Assembly (NCBI RefSeq): GCF_030936135.1
Contig: NC_082596.1
Coordinates: 16,096,155-16,160,154 of the forward strand
DNA length: 64,000 nt
Direction: 5' to 3'
DNA from: Gavia stellata
Lineage: Eukaryota; Chordata; Aves; Gaviiformes; Gaviidae
The notes beneath the pieces are model-generated. The model saw only the letters and a program-made list of their open reading frames with translations, made no database searches and was not told the DNA's origin. The first letter of the stretch is position 1. Each line of letters begins with the position of its first letter. A program made the position numbers and the translations under genes. Of this stretch, positions 1 to 13,300 are shown piece by piece.

Positions 1-40
1 CAGCCCATTTCTTCAGTCTGTCGAGGTCCCATTCTTGTGG
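1..40 (-). mobile_element. CR1 LINE fragment at window edge
   Basis: The first ~30 bases line up, with few differences, with the reverse-transcriptase part of the minus-strand CR1 copy elsewhere in this window (around 20208-20236): both carry gcccatt, ccag or tcag, ctgtc and gtccc or atccc in the same order. The element would extend off the left edge. The match is short, so this is a tentative call. Confidence 0.4.
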
Positions 41-3000
41 TGTCAGAAGTCAGAACCTTCCAGCCTTGGTCATCGTGGGAGTCTCCATTTCCCAACCAGA
101 CAAGCTCAGACTCTCCTTGTGTTTCCTTCAGTACAGCTGGATGTTCAAGCTCTTGTATCTGCAGGGTCTTGCAGGAGGTCTGGACAACCTCTTTCTCATC
201 ATCTCTGCTGCTGCACAGTCTGCCGATCTCCCACAGCTCCTTTCTTGGTGAGAAGAAAGGCCCTCCACCAGTGCATACCTCCTGCAGGCAATGAGCCCAC
301 CTCCCATCCCAGCCCCAGCAAGAGTCCCCAGGCACTCCTGCAGCCCCAGGCTGCAGGGCTGCGTCCTCCATTCAGAGCTTCATCTGGGCCGAGACCCTGA
401 CATTACAGGGATGGATGCTCCAGCAGCTGCTGGGACCATGCCCTGTGGCACATCAGCACCACCACTGAGCCCGCATACACTGTCCTCAGCAGAGCTCCTG
501 GCTCTCTTCTGCAGAAACTGCTGCCTCTGACAGTTGCATGTTGGGTGTCTCTACGTGCCGTTCCTTCATGCTGCGTCCCAGAGTCCCCTCTATTGTACTA
601 GTCCTCTGCAGTCATATTGCAAACACCTCAGAGGGCTAATGGGCACTATTGATAACTGATTGCAGAACAGCTCCACATTTATAGTACTGAGTGAGTGGGT
701 AGCACCCCACTGGGACTGCAGGAAGAGATTCATCCAGACAAGTAACTGTCTTGTCTGTCCAATTTTGGGCTATAAAATAAGGGAAATGTTTTTCTATAGG
801 GAAAAAAGGAAATTCTAATAAAAGAGCAAAATTTGTTAGGAGCGAACTTCTGTTCATTCCGATTCCAACAGGACTAGCGAAGGCAAAAGAAAACTTCTGT
901 CTTTATCAGACAAAGATTTGAAAGAGTTAAATATGAACAAAGGAAAAAGATGCAAACTGAAGTGGTACATTCTATTGCATCTTAATGCAATGTAGTTGCT
1001 AGAGACTGAAAAAGCATGAGAAACCTCACTGAAGTGGAACAGAATGTGATTTATGCAGGCTAACATGGAATTCGCTTGAAAATTTCCTGACATGGGAGCT
1101 GAAGAGGTTTTGAATCTTGGTTCATATACTCATGGGAGGTGGTGTAGGTGTCATCTTATTCCAAAATGCAGTCAGAAGAGCAATGAGAGAGCAGTAAAGT
1201 ACAGTTGTTTATGTAATACACAAAACTGACACCAATTCATACTCGACAAAAGCTCCTACGACAATTTTTAAAAGTTCCCATTATTAATATTTGGATATGG
1301 GGTTCAGTTTTGAACTATATTTTAGGATAACAAGCTCTCACCTAACTGTCTATGGAAATAGATGCAAGAGGCTGAAATACAGCAGGCAATTTAGAGAGAA
1401 CAAAGTAGGAAACAGGGATTGTTTAAGCGCCTAAGAAATTGAGGGACAACATACAGTCTGAGCAAAAACCTTTGTGCTCCAAAATCATTTAGCTTTCAGA
1501 ACTAGAACTAAAGCTGCTTGAAGCACTGGGGCATCATTGTTTTCTTCTCTATTTACCTGCTCTCCATTTTCAGAGTAGGTTAGTTTTAAATGGCCTTGTC
1601 AAAACCTAATTGCAGTTTTGTAATTGCTAATTCCCAGGCTATTTAGGCACTGAAGAATCAATCCTGAGACATGTCTATGAGGAGTTTGTTAAAGGATGGA
1701 GGATGCTGCTGAGATCAATCAACTTCCTAGTTTTTAAATCACACAGGAAATTCAGGTTAAAATCTCCGTTCTGGTTGATTGATCCCATGTCTCAGGGAAG
1801 TGCCCTCACTAACCACCTTTATTCGTGCAAATTTGTGTCTCTCTAAATTAATTAGATGTTCACTGGGTGAGAAAGGAAGACTCGCATTGAAACGCTGATT
1901 CACATTAGCCTGTGGTGTGGGGACTAGAATAAGTACTTCTGCCCTGGTCTCCTACATCTCAAATGAGGGCTCCAGCCACAGGCAGTTCCAGGTGGGACAC
2001 ACGTAACTTTCTACTGGTCATTTCAGGCTAGATCCATGCACACACCTACGGGGTTGTACTTAGCTGGGGAGACAACTCCTAGTTTGAGAATCTGGCTGAA
2101 GGTCAATGCCCCAAAGGGCTCTCTGGTGGTGGGGGAGCAGCTTGATTTTTCACATAACCAAAAGCCTCTCCAGCTTGGTGGAGATGGGAAGGGAGCAGGT
2201 GCACCATTGGTGGCCAGAACAGAGGGGACCCATGGGGATCGAGGACATGAGAACATAAGTGCTTTGCACAACTAGAATCAAAATGTCTTTACAGACAGCA
2301 TGAAGAAAAGCTTGTGACTGCTCCTGCAACTCAGGACCAGCAGCAATCTCTCTTACATCTTACATTAACCTCACAAAACTTCATTTTTCTTAATGCTTGA
2401 AAAAATCAACAAGCTGAGAGTTAGGAGCAAGGTAAGAAGGACTCAAGCTAAGGGTTGTTTAAGTTTGGCTATTTAAAGGTCATGATATTTGTTAGCACGT
2501 GTATTTATTGGATATAGAACAGGGGAATAGAATATTGTTCAAAACTGGATTCAAGATACCTGATGGCTGGGCCAAGATTCCTTCCTCAGGCAGAGTGCCT
2601 GTGTCGATGCGTAAGTTTTGCCAGATTTCAAAGGAGTGATGGGGAATGCTTCACACATGCAAGAGCTGGGCTAGAGAATTGAAATTCTTTGCTAGATTAC
2701 CCTGAATCAGCTTAGTCACAAGAAGATTCAGGACTGGTTAATGTTTTGCCTGTGCTCAACAGACTTTTTAGGGAGTACAGTAAAAGAAAATTGTAACAGG
2801 GAAATGTCAAGTAATCTGCCAAGAATACAGGAGATTTTAAAGTTATCCTTATAAAATGTCAGCATGTTGTTCACTGCTTTATCAATGCTCTGCTGTTTAC
2901 AAACACGCTGAGTACAACTGCAGCTTTCTGCTGTAAGTTTTGTGCACACTGAGATGACTCAGTGAAGGGGTAGGTATTCAACGTGTGATTCAAAGTCAAG

Positions 3001-4529
3001 CAGCAGAAATACTGCCCTTGAATTCAGTGAGAACTGGAAAGGGGCCTGCCTAGACACAACCACGTGTTACTAATCTATCACCTATTTACATTTTTTATGC
3101 AGTTGAAATAGTTGATTGTACAATGAGAAACAGGGAATATTTTTTACTTTAAATTATCTCTTTTGTTTTTACCAAAGCTTCCAATAATTGTCCTTGATTT
3201 CCTCTTTTTGAAGCCTAGAGGAACGATGTCACAGGTGGATTTCCATCTGTCCAGCACTTGGCAGATAGTATGAAAGAAGACAAATAACTGCATGATAACA
3301 GAATATCTATAGAAACTTAAGTGAGATGTGTCTGCAAGGGATGGATATCCACCAATCCCATTTCCATTTACTGCTTCTCAGTCCTTCATTTTTTTATTTG
3401 TGAGCAGAGGGCAACTGCATAAATTACAGCAAAATAGCAAAATTTAGTCAGGCTTGCACTGCTGAGCTCCAGGTCAAAAGAATTAAACCATGTCATGTAA
3501 ATCAACACATATGGAAATTCAAGTCCCACCAGAGTGTAGTTAGATTAAACCCAAAAGAAAAAAGGCTCTCTTGTCATAAATAATTATCCCTTCAAATATA
3601 GCTGTAGACATTCTCATTAGCAATATAAATATATATCTAATTCTGTGCTCTTCTAATGAGAAAGAAGAGAATAAGAAAGAAATGAAATCATGGAGCCCAG
3701 CTTTGAATCACTTTTCCCAGCCTCTGCTAGGAATGGTTTCGAAGTCCGCCATGCCTTGGTAGCATGTTCTGAAAGTGATTTTATGATTTTTCTCGCTATC
3801 AAGCAGTAGTCCTGGGGGTGTCCTTCTAGCCCTGCCTGGATAATTTCTGTGCTAGTTTTTAACAAAAATTGTGCTGTACACCATAGAGAGTTTCTGTGAG
3901 GAAAAAGAATGAATTTCCTTCTTCAGTTTCTCAGTTTTAACTCCAACTGGCTCACTTGTTCGTGCATAGACAGTATTAACTCACCACTAGAAAAAGTAAC
4001 AGGACTGAAAATCATGGAAGCCATCGTATTTAATAGTCTAGCAATCGTAACATGGGACATGAATATAGTTGCAGGTATCCTGTTTGATCAAGAACTAGCT
4101 GACTGTTGCTTACTTGTTCAAGAAATAAGTAAGAGTCAGTGAAACCGTAATGTGTGAGATACTTGCATCATTTGTTTCAGGAGAGAAAATAAGTTGGTGA
4201 ATTATAATTTGAAGGAAATGTTACACAGAAAACTAAAAAACTAGGAGGCACTTTTCCTTTTTCCCATATTCAAGGGAGAAAATAAAAAAGCATGTGTTTT
4301 TTTAGTACTGCTTACACATTTTTACTTCAACTAATCGTGGTGTTTAGTTCATACTGGGAGAATAGCTGGTTATACCAATAGCCTTGGGCTCTGTGAATGC
4401 TATTCATTACATTATTCGCTATACCGTGTCTTACATTTTAAAAGTTCTGCTCTAGGTTCCCACTTTCTTGTCTCTGTGTTCACACTCTCAATATGCAGTA
4501 GGCTGCAGGTGCATTTTTACACCTGTATT
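41..4529. other. AT-rich non-coding stretch
   Basis: No exon, RNA gene or recognisable repeat was found. The short frames here have no family resemblance, overlap one another on both strands and lack convincing splice context. The first ~600 bases are more GC-rich than the rest and rich in CCCAG/CTGCAG words, but no element could be named. Confidence 0.5.
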
Positions 4530-4768
4530 GAATTAGGGGAGGTTCAGGATGGGTATTAGGAAAAATTTCTTTACTGACAGAATGGTGAAACACTGGAACA
4601 GGCTGCCCAGGGAAGTGGTGGAGTCACCATCACTGGAGGTGTTCAAGGAATGTGTGGACATGGTGTTGCAGGACATGGTTTAGTGGGCATGGTGGTGTTG
4701 GCTGATGGTTGGACTTGATCATCTTACAGGTCTTTTCCAACCTTAGTGATTCTGTGATTCTGTGATCA
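4530..4768 (+). mobile_element. CR1 LINE, 3' end only
   Basis: This is a severely 5'-truncated CR1 retrotransposon. It keeps the last part of ORF2, readable as a chain like [18 protein letters not shown] with substitutions, then the CR1 3' UTR with the stretch ending in tccaaccttagtgattctgtg, and two terminal ATTCTGTG octamers at about 4750-4765. Terminal ATTCTRTG repeats in place of a poly-A tail are the hallmark of CR1. The 3' tail is close to that of the copy at 19411, so both belong to the same or a neighbouring, relatively young subfamily. It has no intact coding capacity. Confidence 0.93.
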
Positions 4769-5889
4769 TCTCTCTCAGAATAAAAGCAGTGTACGCAGTG
4801 TTCCTTCAGTCACATTGCTAATCTTTTGCAGAGAGGAGGAGAGATGATTAAACTTACTCTCTGTCATCATATGGATGTTGAAAGACGTACTTCCCTTTAA
4901 CTTCTAGTTTGTCCTAGAACAAGCCAGCAACTGAATGTGAAGTAGTTAAAAAATATAAATCCAAGTTGATGTTTTCCTAACACGTAGTAATGGAGTGGTT
5001 GTTATTATAAGGTTGTTTATTTCCTGCTAATCAGCTGCTTGCCTCCAGTAAAAGCAGAATTGTTAGTCTTTGTCAAATGGTTTGTAAACTGTTTATTGAA
5101 GTAAACCCTTTTCCAGCCATGACAACAGCTCTCTGTTTTTGCTCCGGTCCCTGTGACAGCATGTAGCGTTGTGGAGGTCATACTTGTGTCCATGCATTTG
5201 ATTTCTTTGAGAAGGGTGTATTCACGAACTGCTTGGTGGAAGTTTGCAAACAAAGCAGCCTATGCTGTAAATGATGAGATGCAGTGGCTGAAGATAATTT
5301 TATCCTATTTCTGATTTGATGCGCTTCATTTTTCTGTTAGATTTCCAGAAATTCACATTGGCAGGCTATTTGGATAAACTAAGTATTCAAAAGAATTTAA
5401 ATCACAAAGATATTTTTCTTCTTTGCAAAAGTGTTTGCTCCAAAGGTTACTGAATAACATCCAGTTTCCCCTACTTCTGTGTTATAAATACTGATTTTCC
5501 CCTCCAGTCTAAAAACCCAGTCTCCAATCTTAAAATTGAGCTGAGCTTTTGTTCAGATTTGCAACATCATATATAACCCTCAGCCAGCCAATTTGATTTA
5601 TGGATATGGCATCAGATTGTACGTATTAGTGTAGTTACGGTTTCTGTGAGAGATGTAAATATAAGATTCCAGCCTGACTTTCAGAAATTAAGGGGAAGTT
5701 TCACAAACTGACAATTGGAAAAACACCTTAACTTGGAACTTGCATAAATATGATTCTTTAAGACAGAGTAAACTCAGGACACAGAGAGATAAATTTGCAT
5801 AGTCAAATGGACTGTCTCAAATCAGTAAACAGTCCAGTTTGAGACTGGTATATTAAGAAAAAATCTGTTCCAAAAAGCTATTGCATTAT
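4769..5889. other. AT-rich non-coding stretch
   Basis: I see no gene or repeat of known type between the two CR1 fragments. The minus-strand frame at 5017-5253 has no recognisable similarity. Confidence 0.45.
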
Positions 5890-6080
5890 AGGAATGCTTA
5901 AATGCTGGAGCAGCTTCGCTGGAAGAATTGTGAAATCCCATTCACTGGAGGTCTTTTAAAGCAGCTAAAACAAATATCTCCCAGGCATGTCTGTCATAAT
6001 TTGTCCTGTCTCAGAGCAAGAGGAGAGACAAGGCGACCCCCCAGGGTCTTTCTCAGCCCTATATATCTACAACTCTGAAA
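5890..6080 (+). mobile_element. Decayed old CR1 3' fragment
   Basis: The order of words is that of an old CR1 3' end: a 'tgctggagcagcttc...gaagaattgtgaaatccc...cactggaggtctttt' block, then 'gagacaaggcgacccc...cagggtcttt...cagccctatatatctac'. These correspond to the end of ORF2 (W..LP..VV.SPSLEVF) and the older CR1 3' UTR that ends in cagccctatatttctatg. Many substitutions have accumulated and the terminal octamers are not intact. The copy is much older than the ones at 4530 or 19411. Confidence 0.65.
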
Positions 6081-9000
6081 CGACGTGTTATTCATTAAAA
6101 AAAGAAGTTTATTTATAATGTCCATCTCTGCTACTTCCATAGACTAGCAATAGTGGCAAGTTCTCAAGGTCTGCTATACCAGCAAGGGGTTTATAATGAT
6201 GTCACGCCTGTAGAGCTAACACCTTGCTGAAAAGCATGCATGCAAAAATGACTGTAGCAACAGACAAGTGTTCTCCCCAGCCTGCTCATGCAATTTCAAT
6301 TTATGATCAGTTGAATTGTCTTACTCTTAGCAATAGATATTTTGAATTCACGTGCAGGTTCTAATATTATTTGCCAAATACAACAGTTGCGGTTCAATGT
6401 TCATCTGACTATGACAAAGAAAAGACCTATGAGGAATTTTCAGTATTTCATGCAATTTAGCCTCTAGCACTTTACAGCTAGAAAAGCTTTAACAAAAAAC
6501 CTGTATAGCTTTTTTATATGTTGTACCTTCCTGATACATATTTCAGAGCTTTGTGAAGTAACTCTGGCAAGTTATTTAGCTTTCAAAGTGACCGCAGCAC
6601 CACTCTGCTATCTTATTTATACAGTTGTGCAAGTGAATATTTTATGTCGGCAATTATTATTCAAGTTCTTTGGAAAATCTACAGCATTTATTCCATGGAA
6701 TGACAAAGTTTGGGGCTAGGGGCTTTTTCAGGCTCCTGTATTGCTTAGAGTCACTTGTTCTGATTTCTTACACCCCTATATTTTAAACCATAGGGAACTA
6801 TGGATTAATCAAGCTAGTGCAGTCAAGTGATGAATACTAGCATAGCTCTGTGTATCTGTGATTAATACAGTACTTTTTATTAATCATGTGTAATTATCTG
6901 GCAGCTGATGCTTTTCTCTTTGTCTGTTTCAGTAGTCTCCAAGATTTTTTGATTTGTAGACCCCTGGCAACTTTCCAGTGAAGTTCCACCTGTTGACATA
7001 GGCTTCTCAGTCCTAACGTGGACCGCTTAGTTCCGAGCTGTCAAGGGGCCCTTACCTACTTCCTTATCAGCTTATTTTAGCCAACTCTCCCCCTTTTACA
7101 TCTCTGATGGAAAGACACAGCAAGGAATCAGTTTTTACAAGAACCTGCACAGTTTTCCCAGGCTTGTAACACTAATATTTTTCTCTTGTAGCACTGTTAT
7201 TCATAATACAGATAAAGGAAGTGCAGCACATGGTTTCCACTGTCTATCTTAAAAGCTGAGTACAGATAAGGAGTTTCCAAAAAAACCTCTAAAAGAAGCT
7301 GAATTCTTTTCTCTCTGCAGTAAGAAGGTTCATAGTCGTCCCCACTTAACTTTGCTTCCTTGCCAAGACAGTTCCTGCCACACATCTTCACTTTGCAAAG
7401 CTGGTGCTGATTTTATAGTCATGTAACATTAATTAATCTAGGTTCAGGGGAGGCTGCACATCCTCATGGAGGAGAAACACAGACCACATAGAAAACCATG
7501 TTTGGATTATGATGTCCTGTGCTGACAATGCCTGCAGTCTGGCAGAATAATAGAGGGAAATACCATACATGCCTGCTGTTTTCTTACTTTTCCCCAAGTC
7601 TCTGTTTATGGCTGCTGTTAAAGAGAAGACATTGGGCTAGGAAGACCTTTGTTCCAACCAAACGCTGCTCCTGTTTGGTCTTTAGCAGTTGTGCCACAAA
7701 AGTCATTACCGGTTCATGTGCCATGCAACATAAGAAGAATTTTCAGCCTTTTTTTAGCAAAGCGGGAGCAACGTCTGCAAAAGATTATGGGCACTAAACC
7801 TCAAAAGAAGCTCTTTGGATTCTATCTTCGAAGCACCTAATTTGAGTGCCTATGTAGATGTTTTCCATAGCAGTGAGTGAGCTAAACCATCCAGGCGGAC
7901 TGTCAGAGCAGGATCTTCCTTTGGGTGTTTTGAGTAATCTGTGGAGAAGCTTTTTGCTTTTCTCTAACTAGAGGGAGGCTATGGGGCCTAATCGGGGCTG
8001 AGAGCTACATGTGTGAATGTCCTTCTGAGGGCCACATTTGGTTTCCAGGTACAATGAGACACTGAGGCTTGCTTGCAACAGACTGGGGCCAAAGGGGCCT
8101 GTCTGACTCCATGAGGTAATGCAAAGTAATGAGAGGTAATGCAAAGTTAATGCTGAGGTCCATGAATCAAGGCAGTCAGAAAATTCTTTTCTGTTTTTAT
8201 TTTGTTTTCTTTTCTTTTCATAGCACCTTCTCTTCACCCTCCCCTGCACAGAACTGACCCCAACACTCAATCTTGTACCGTTGAAATTGACAACCTGACT
8301 TCAATCAACTTCAGGGGATATCATGCCCCATATTCATTCAAGTCTATGGCAGCTTGAATATCCATCCTGCCCTGAGAGATAATGTACCCTTCCCATCCAA
8401 TTTCCTACATCAGCTGCAGGGGCTCTTTCAAGTTGCTACTTTCAGATCCGTTCCATTTCTTCTCTGTTTTCTTGCCACTGTTGAGTTCCTTTCCCAGAAT
8501 ACCACTCCAACACAGTTACAGTGGCTTTTGCAATGCTAATCCCACGACTGCCATCCAATAAAGGAGCTTTGTAACTTTAAATGATAGAGTTCAGAGTGTG
8601 TCTGCTCAGTTTTTGTGTAAAGTATATCCAGAGCTCTTCTTTACCATAATGGATTCACCTTCATGTCAATCCAATGCATTTAAAATCTGCCTCCAGATAA
8701 TGGGTTCATGGTGCCAGGTCATTATCTGGCCTCAGAAAGCCCTGATACTTCATAAGGGAAAAGTCTTTTCCACCTAACAAAACAAGCAAGTCAACTGCTT
8801 AAAAATGCATTTTTGATCCCTTGTGGTTCCCTCCCAGCTCCCAAGCCTTTAGTTTGTGGTTTCACCACGTAAAGTATGGACAATGGTCTTGCTGAATCCC
8901 TGAGGTTCTGTATTGTTCTCAAACAACTCCTTGGATATCTGTTAACTAATTAATTCTGCAGTCATAATAAGGAAACGAAATTATCTGTGGCCACAAAAGT

Positions 9001-9260
9001 CTTTCAAAGAGTTATATGGATTTGCTACAAACACTTAGAAAAGATTTATTGGAAAAGTTCATTGCGGTCTAAAACTCTCAACCTAAATTTATTGAAGGTA
9101 GCATTAGCCAAGACTGACCCTTTTCTTATTAGAAATCATGAAAATCACAATATACATCGCTCTGTCAGGTCAGTCTTGAGAACCAACCACCCTGTTCAAA
9201 CATCAGGCACTGAGGGCAGCTCTAGGCATGATGCTTGGGGCATCTCGTGTGATAACATGT
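6081..9260. other. Non-coding stretch
   Basis: No gene was recognised. The frame at 7519-7797 (+) and its neighbours look like chance frames. The only structure seen is the short tandem duplication at 8113-8151. Confidence 0.45.
8113..8151 (+). repeat. Two-copy 18-19 bp direct repeat
   Basis: The unit gaggtaatgcaaagtaat occurs twice, separated by two bases; the second copy has one extra t. This is a simple local duplication with no evident function. Confidence 0.8.
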
Positions 9261-10383
9261 TGTATTGGGTTTGTGTGGCAAGGTTTTGGTAGCAGAGGGG
9301 CTACATGGGTGGCTTCTGTGAGAAGCTGCTAGAAGGTTCCCCTATGTCTGATAGAGCCAATGCCAGCCGGCTCCAAGACCGACCCACTGCTGGCCAAGGC
9401 TGAGCCCATCAGCGCTGGTGGTAGTGCCTCTGGGATAACAGAGTTAAGAAGGGGGAAAAAACCTGCACAACAGCAGCTGGAGAAGAGAGGAATGAGAATA
9501 CGTGAGAGAAACAGCTCTGCAGACACCAAGGTCAGTGCAGAAGGAGGGGGAGGAGGTGCTCCAGGCGTTGGAGCAGAGATTCGCCTGCAGCCCGTGGTGA
9601 AGACCATGGTGAGGCAGGCTGTGCCCCTGCAGCCCATGGAGGTTAATGGTGGAGCAGATATCCACCTGCAGCCCGTGGAGGATGCCACACTGGAGCAGGT
9701 AGATGTGCCCAAAAGAGGTTGTGTCCCCATGGGAATCTTGCACTGGAAGAAGCTCCTGGCAGGACCTGTGGACCCATGGAGAGAGGAGCCCATGCTGGAG
9801 CAGGTTTCCTGGCAGGACTTGGGACCCTGTGGGGGACTCACGCTGGAGCAGTCTGTTCCTGAAGGACTGCAGCCCGTGGAAGGGACCCATGCTGGAGCAG
9901 TTCATGAAGAACTGCAGCCCATGGGAAGGACCCACGTTGGAGAAGTTCATGGAGGACTGTCTCCTGTGGGAGGGACCCCACACTGGAGCAGGGGAAGAGT
10001 GTGAGGAGGAAGGAGCAGCAGAAAGAACATGTGATGAACTGACTGCAACCCCCATTCCCCATCCCCCTGCGCCACTGCAGGGAGAGGAGGTAGAGAATTC
10101 AGGAGTGAAGTTGAACTCACGAAGAAGGGAGGGGTGGGGGGAAGGTGTTTTTAAAATTTTGGTTTATTTCTCTTTACCCTACTCTGATTTGATTGGTAAT
10201 AAATTAGACTAATTTCCCCAAGTCGAGTCTGTTTTGCCTGTGACAGTAATGCTGAGTGATCTCCCTGCCCTTATCTCAACCCATGAACCTTTTGTTATAT
10301 TTTTCTCTCCCCTGTCCAGCTGAGGAAAGGGAGTGATAGGGCGGTTTTGGTTGCTACCCTGGCGTCCAACCAGGGTAGCCAGT
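9261..10383 (+). mobile_element. ERVL-type endogenous retrovirus solo LTR
   Basis: The block starts with TGTATTGGGTTTG and ends in a region that aligns with the CACCACA end of the second copy at 57555-58024. Near the 3' side it has a conserved segment (about 10165-10330) with ggtaataaatta (polyadenylation signal AATAAA), then tttccccaagtcgagtctg. This arrangement fits the abundant long LTRs of avian class III (ERVL-type) endogenous retroviruses. No gag, pol or env reading frame flanks it on either side, so it is a solo LTR left by recombination between two LTRs. The last ~20 bases are altered (cagggtagccag instead of cagggtcaaccc), and I could not find a target-site duplication. The family assignment rests on recall of the style of avian LTRs and needs a repeat-library comparison. 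Confidence 0.75.
9360..10004 (+). other. 645-bp open frame inside the LTR
   Basis: A 214-codon open frame runs through the LTR, rich in Gly, Glu, Pro and Val. It is built on repeated DNA words: ctgcagccc(a/g)tgga and ctggagcag recur every 30-60 bases between about 9590 and 9990, giving imperfect protein repeats of the type LQPVE/LEQV. Frames are also open on the opposite strand and in a second plus frame. That is what a stop-poor, GC-rich tandem repeat produces, and not evidence of a protein. No viral or host domain is recognised. Confidence 0.6.
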
Positions 10384-13300
10384 AGTCCTCATCCCAAACC
10401 TTGATTTTTCATCCTAAACTTTATGGCACCATGATACAGTATCCCCCCAGGGGAATAATCTCACCTTTAAGAGCCATAAAGGAGAAGGGGTGGGTAGCCC
10501 AGAACCAGAGCTCACACTTTATTCCTGGCAAGAACCTAAATATGTTAGTGTGTGAGGTCAATCACACAGGCCATAGGCAAGCAATAGACCCCATAGTCTG
10601 TCCCCGAAGAACAGCACTTACATGACCATAAAAATACCTCAGGTCCTGGAGAGACAGGACTCTCTTTTGCAGGGGTGAGGGAGGGTATGTGCAGTTGGGC
10701 ACTAGGAGGGGAAAATCCGGTTAGGGTTCGGACAGCTAGGGTTTGCTTCTCTGCACATGTTCAATTCTGTAATATTTCAGAAAGTTTCAGGGAACACTGT
10801 TGTGAGAACACCTGTACCCGTGGCTGTACAGAAACCCCCGATAGAGGAGTTCTCTTGTACAGGCACCCAGAGAAGACAATGCCAGACCTCTCGCCAGGAT
10901 ACCCACACTGCAAGGTTGTGCCTCACTGGAAAAGATGCTTGTGCAGGGAACCCCTGTGAACACCAAGCTGGGGAAGGCAGGTGGGCCTCTGGAGGTGTGG
11001 CAGAGGGGAAGGCAGCACGAAGCGTGTGGTGTGACCAGCCATAATCAGACAGTGAGCTGGCTCAGGAGTGGGGCAGCTCCACGTGGGTCCTGGCTATTTT
11101 CACTTTTGCCTGGCACTGCAGCATGCAGGAATGAAAGGTCAAGCTGTTGGCAGCAACAGAGATGGAAAACTTGAGACATCACGGATGTTGGGATCTGAAA
11201 GTAAAAGTTTTTCTGTCCTAATAAAGACAGATCCTATTTGAAATATGTGTATTAATGAATTCTGAGTGTTATCTTTGTGCTATATAGCGCCAAAAAGGCA
11301 ATGTAGTGCCTTCTCCACCTGGCTTCTCCTCTCTGATGGCAGAGGACCTTGGGCTGGTTAGTACACGAAGCAGGCAGGAGATTTGGTCTTAGAGAGTGGC
11401 TGTGTACATTGCCCTTCCCTGGAGATAGCCTGCTGTGGGATTCTTTCATGGAGTGAAGGACCTACCATCTGGAAGGGCTGCCTGTGTGATGGTGTAGTCA
11501 GGCCGATACGAGAGATAACTGAGCACCCCACATGGACCGTGTAGCTTTAGAGAGAACAATGACACACGGTTGCCCGGGTGTGTGATGTGACAGTGTGAAC
11601 ATGCAGGAAATTTGATCTTGCAGATACGACTGGAGAGCAGCCTGGATACAGTATGAACCAAAGAGTCCAGGGAATTAGACCACCCTCCTTGCTCAAGTGT
11701 TTGAGCCATGTGCAGCCTGAGGCACCCATGATTACCAAAATGTGGGAGTAACGAGGAAATACCCTGTGAAAGAAGACAGCTATGAGTGGTGACATGAGGG
11801 GAAAGTGTTGGCGCAGCACCAGCGTACTTCTGTATCTGGTCCTAGTCTTGTCAGCAGACTTACTAGCTTGGGCATGGCGCCACACTAATGCTGCTCTTGG
11901 ACACATGCTAGATTGTATCTGGCCATTTCAGAGTGTCAGCAGAGGGAATATGGTTTGGTTTGCTCCTTCCTGCGTAGACGTGCCCTCAGGGGGTTGAAAT
12001 AGAGTCACTTCTCATGGTGGAATTTACTCAGGAGACTGTTAAATTTGAATCACAGAAATCTACCAAATTATATTGACTAATAAGTGGTATAGCTCACTTC
12101 TGACTGAAATTTAGTAGGGCTAGTCTCTTTTTTGCAAGTCCAAGGACACTTCAATTATTTTCAGTCAAGCAAAAAGTTCATTAATATGCCAAAAATCACA
12201 CATGCATGTGATTTACAGTGTGGTAGATTAAGTTTGAATATCAAATGCTCCAGGCATATACTGAATGCAGCACTGAACCTTGCAAGGGATTGACACAAAA
12301 CAGTACTGAGGTCAAGTAGTTATACAATACAGCTCCCTAAGAACAACGCAGCTCACCAAGAATGCTTATATTTATTTATAATATTCAGTCATCTGTTCTT
12401 TAATATCTCTAAAAAAATTTATCAATCTGCCTGCAATTCTCCAAAGAATAAAGGCATATTTTTCTTACGGAAATCTAAGGCATATGGTCCCATTGGGAGT
12501 GAAAGGGGTTAGTTTAGAACACCAAATGCAAGTGTTTCAAACTATGGTTTGAAAGAGAAATTCACAGGGGGGAACTGTAAAGGGGCGAATGTGTACAATA
12601 GGGCAATTAAACAAGAAGTTCACAAGTAAAGAAGCAGAGGTGATACCAATGTATTCTAGTCATGCTAGACATCTACATATCTGGGGTGACTGAGTTTGTG
12701 TCTAAAGCCAGAATTTCATCTACAGTGTCTTTATATACATATATGTGCAAACGACTCTGTGTGCTAGTACCAGCAAACTTGCTAACCCTCCGGGACTGTC
12801 CAGTCGTACAACCAATCCAGCAGGAATTCAAGAAATGAGTTTCTATTTTAGAGGTTGCATTAGGACAGCATGAGTAAGTATTCAAAATCCAGGAACTGCA
12901 AGTATTGCAAGTACTCCAAAGGGTGCTGGAGATGGCTGAAATACAAGAGTTCTGGTCCAGAAGGTGGTACTGGATGAAATATGTCAAATTCAGTAAGTTG
13001 GCCTTTTTTTTTTTCAGTGAAATGCTCTAGCAAATGCATTGCGGTCAGCTTTGTTTTCTTGTATTAAATACCAAGTCCTGCAATCCTTCCATGCCATCTT
13101 CGCAGTGAGTACCTTGATAACTAGACTCATTCATTCATAGTTTCTGTATAAATGTGCTTACTTAAGCAGTCCAGAGGGAAATAGCTTCACCAGAGGAAGG
13201 AACAATGCCCTTCTGCAATGGCAGTGCTGAGGTACTTTTCTGGAAAGCAAAAGATGTGTCTTCCCATTTTGACTGGGGAAGGAATGAAACCAGCGTCTCC

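Noticed and set aside
9444..10055. 203- and 170-codon minus-strand frames over the LTR
   Set aside because: They are antisense shadows of the GC-rich, stop-poor LTR repeats, without any domain.
10700..10745. TTAGGG-like words suggesting an interstitial telomere
   Set aside because: There are only two isolated words (gttagggttcgg, agctagggtttg), not a tandem array.
10384..11230. Internal retroviral genes after the LTR
   Set aside because: No primer-binding site, protease, reverse transcriptase, integrase or envelope motif was seen in any frame.
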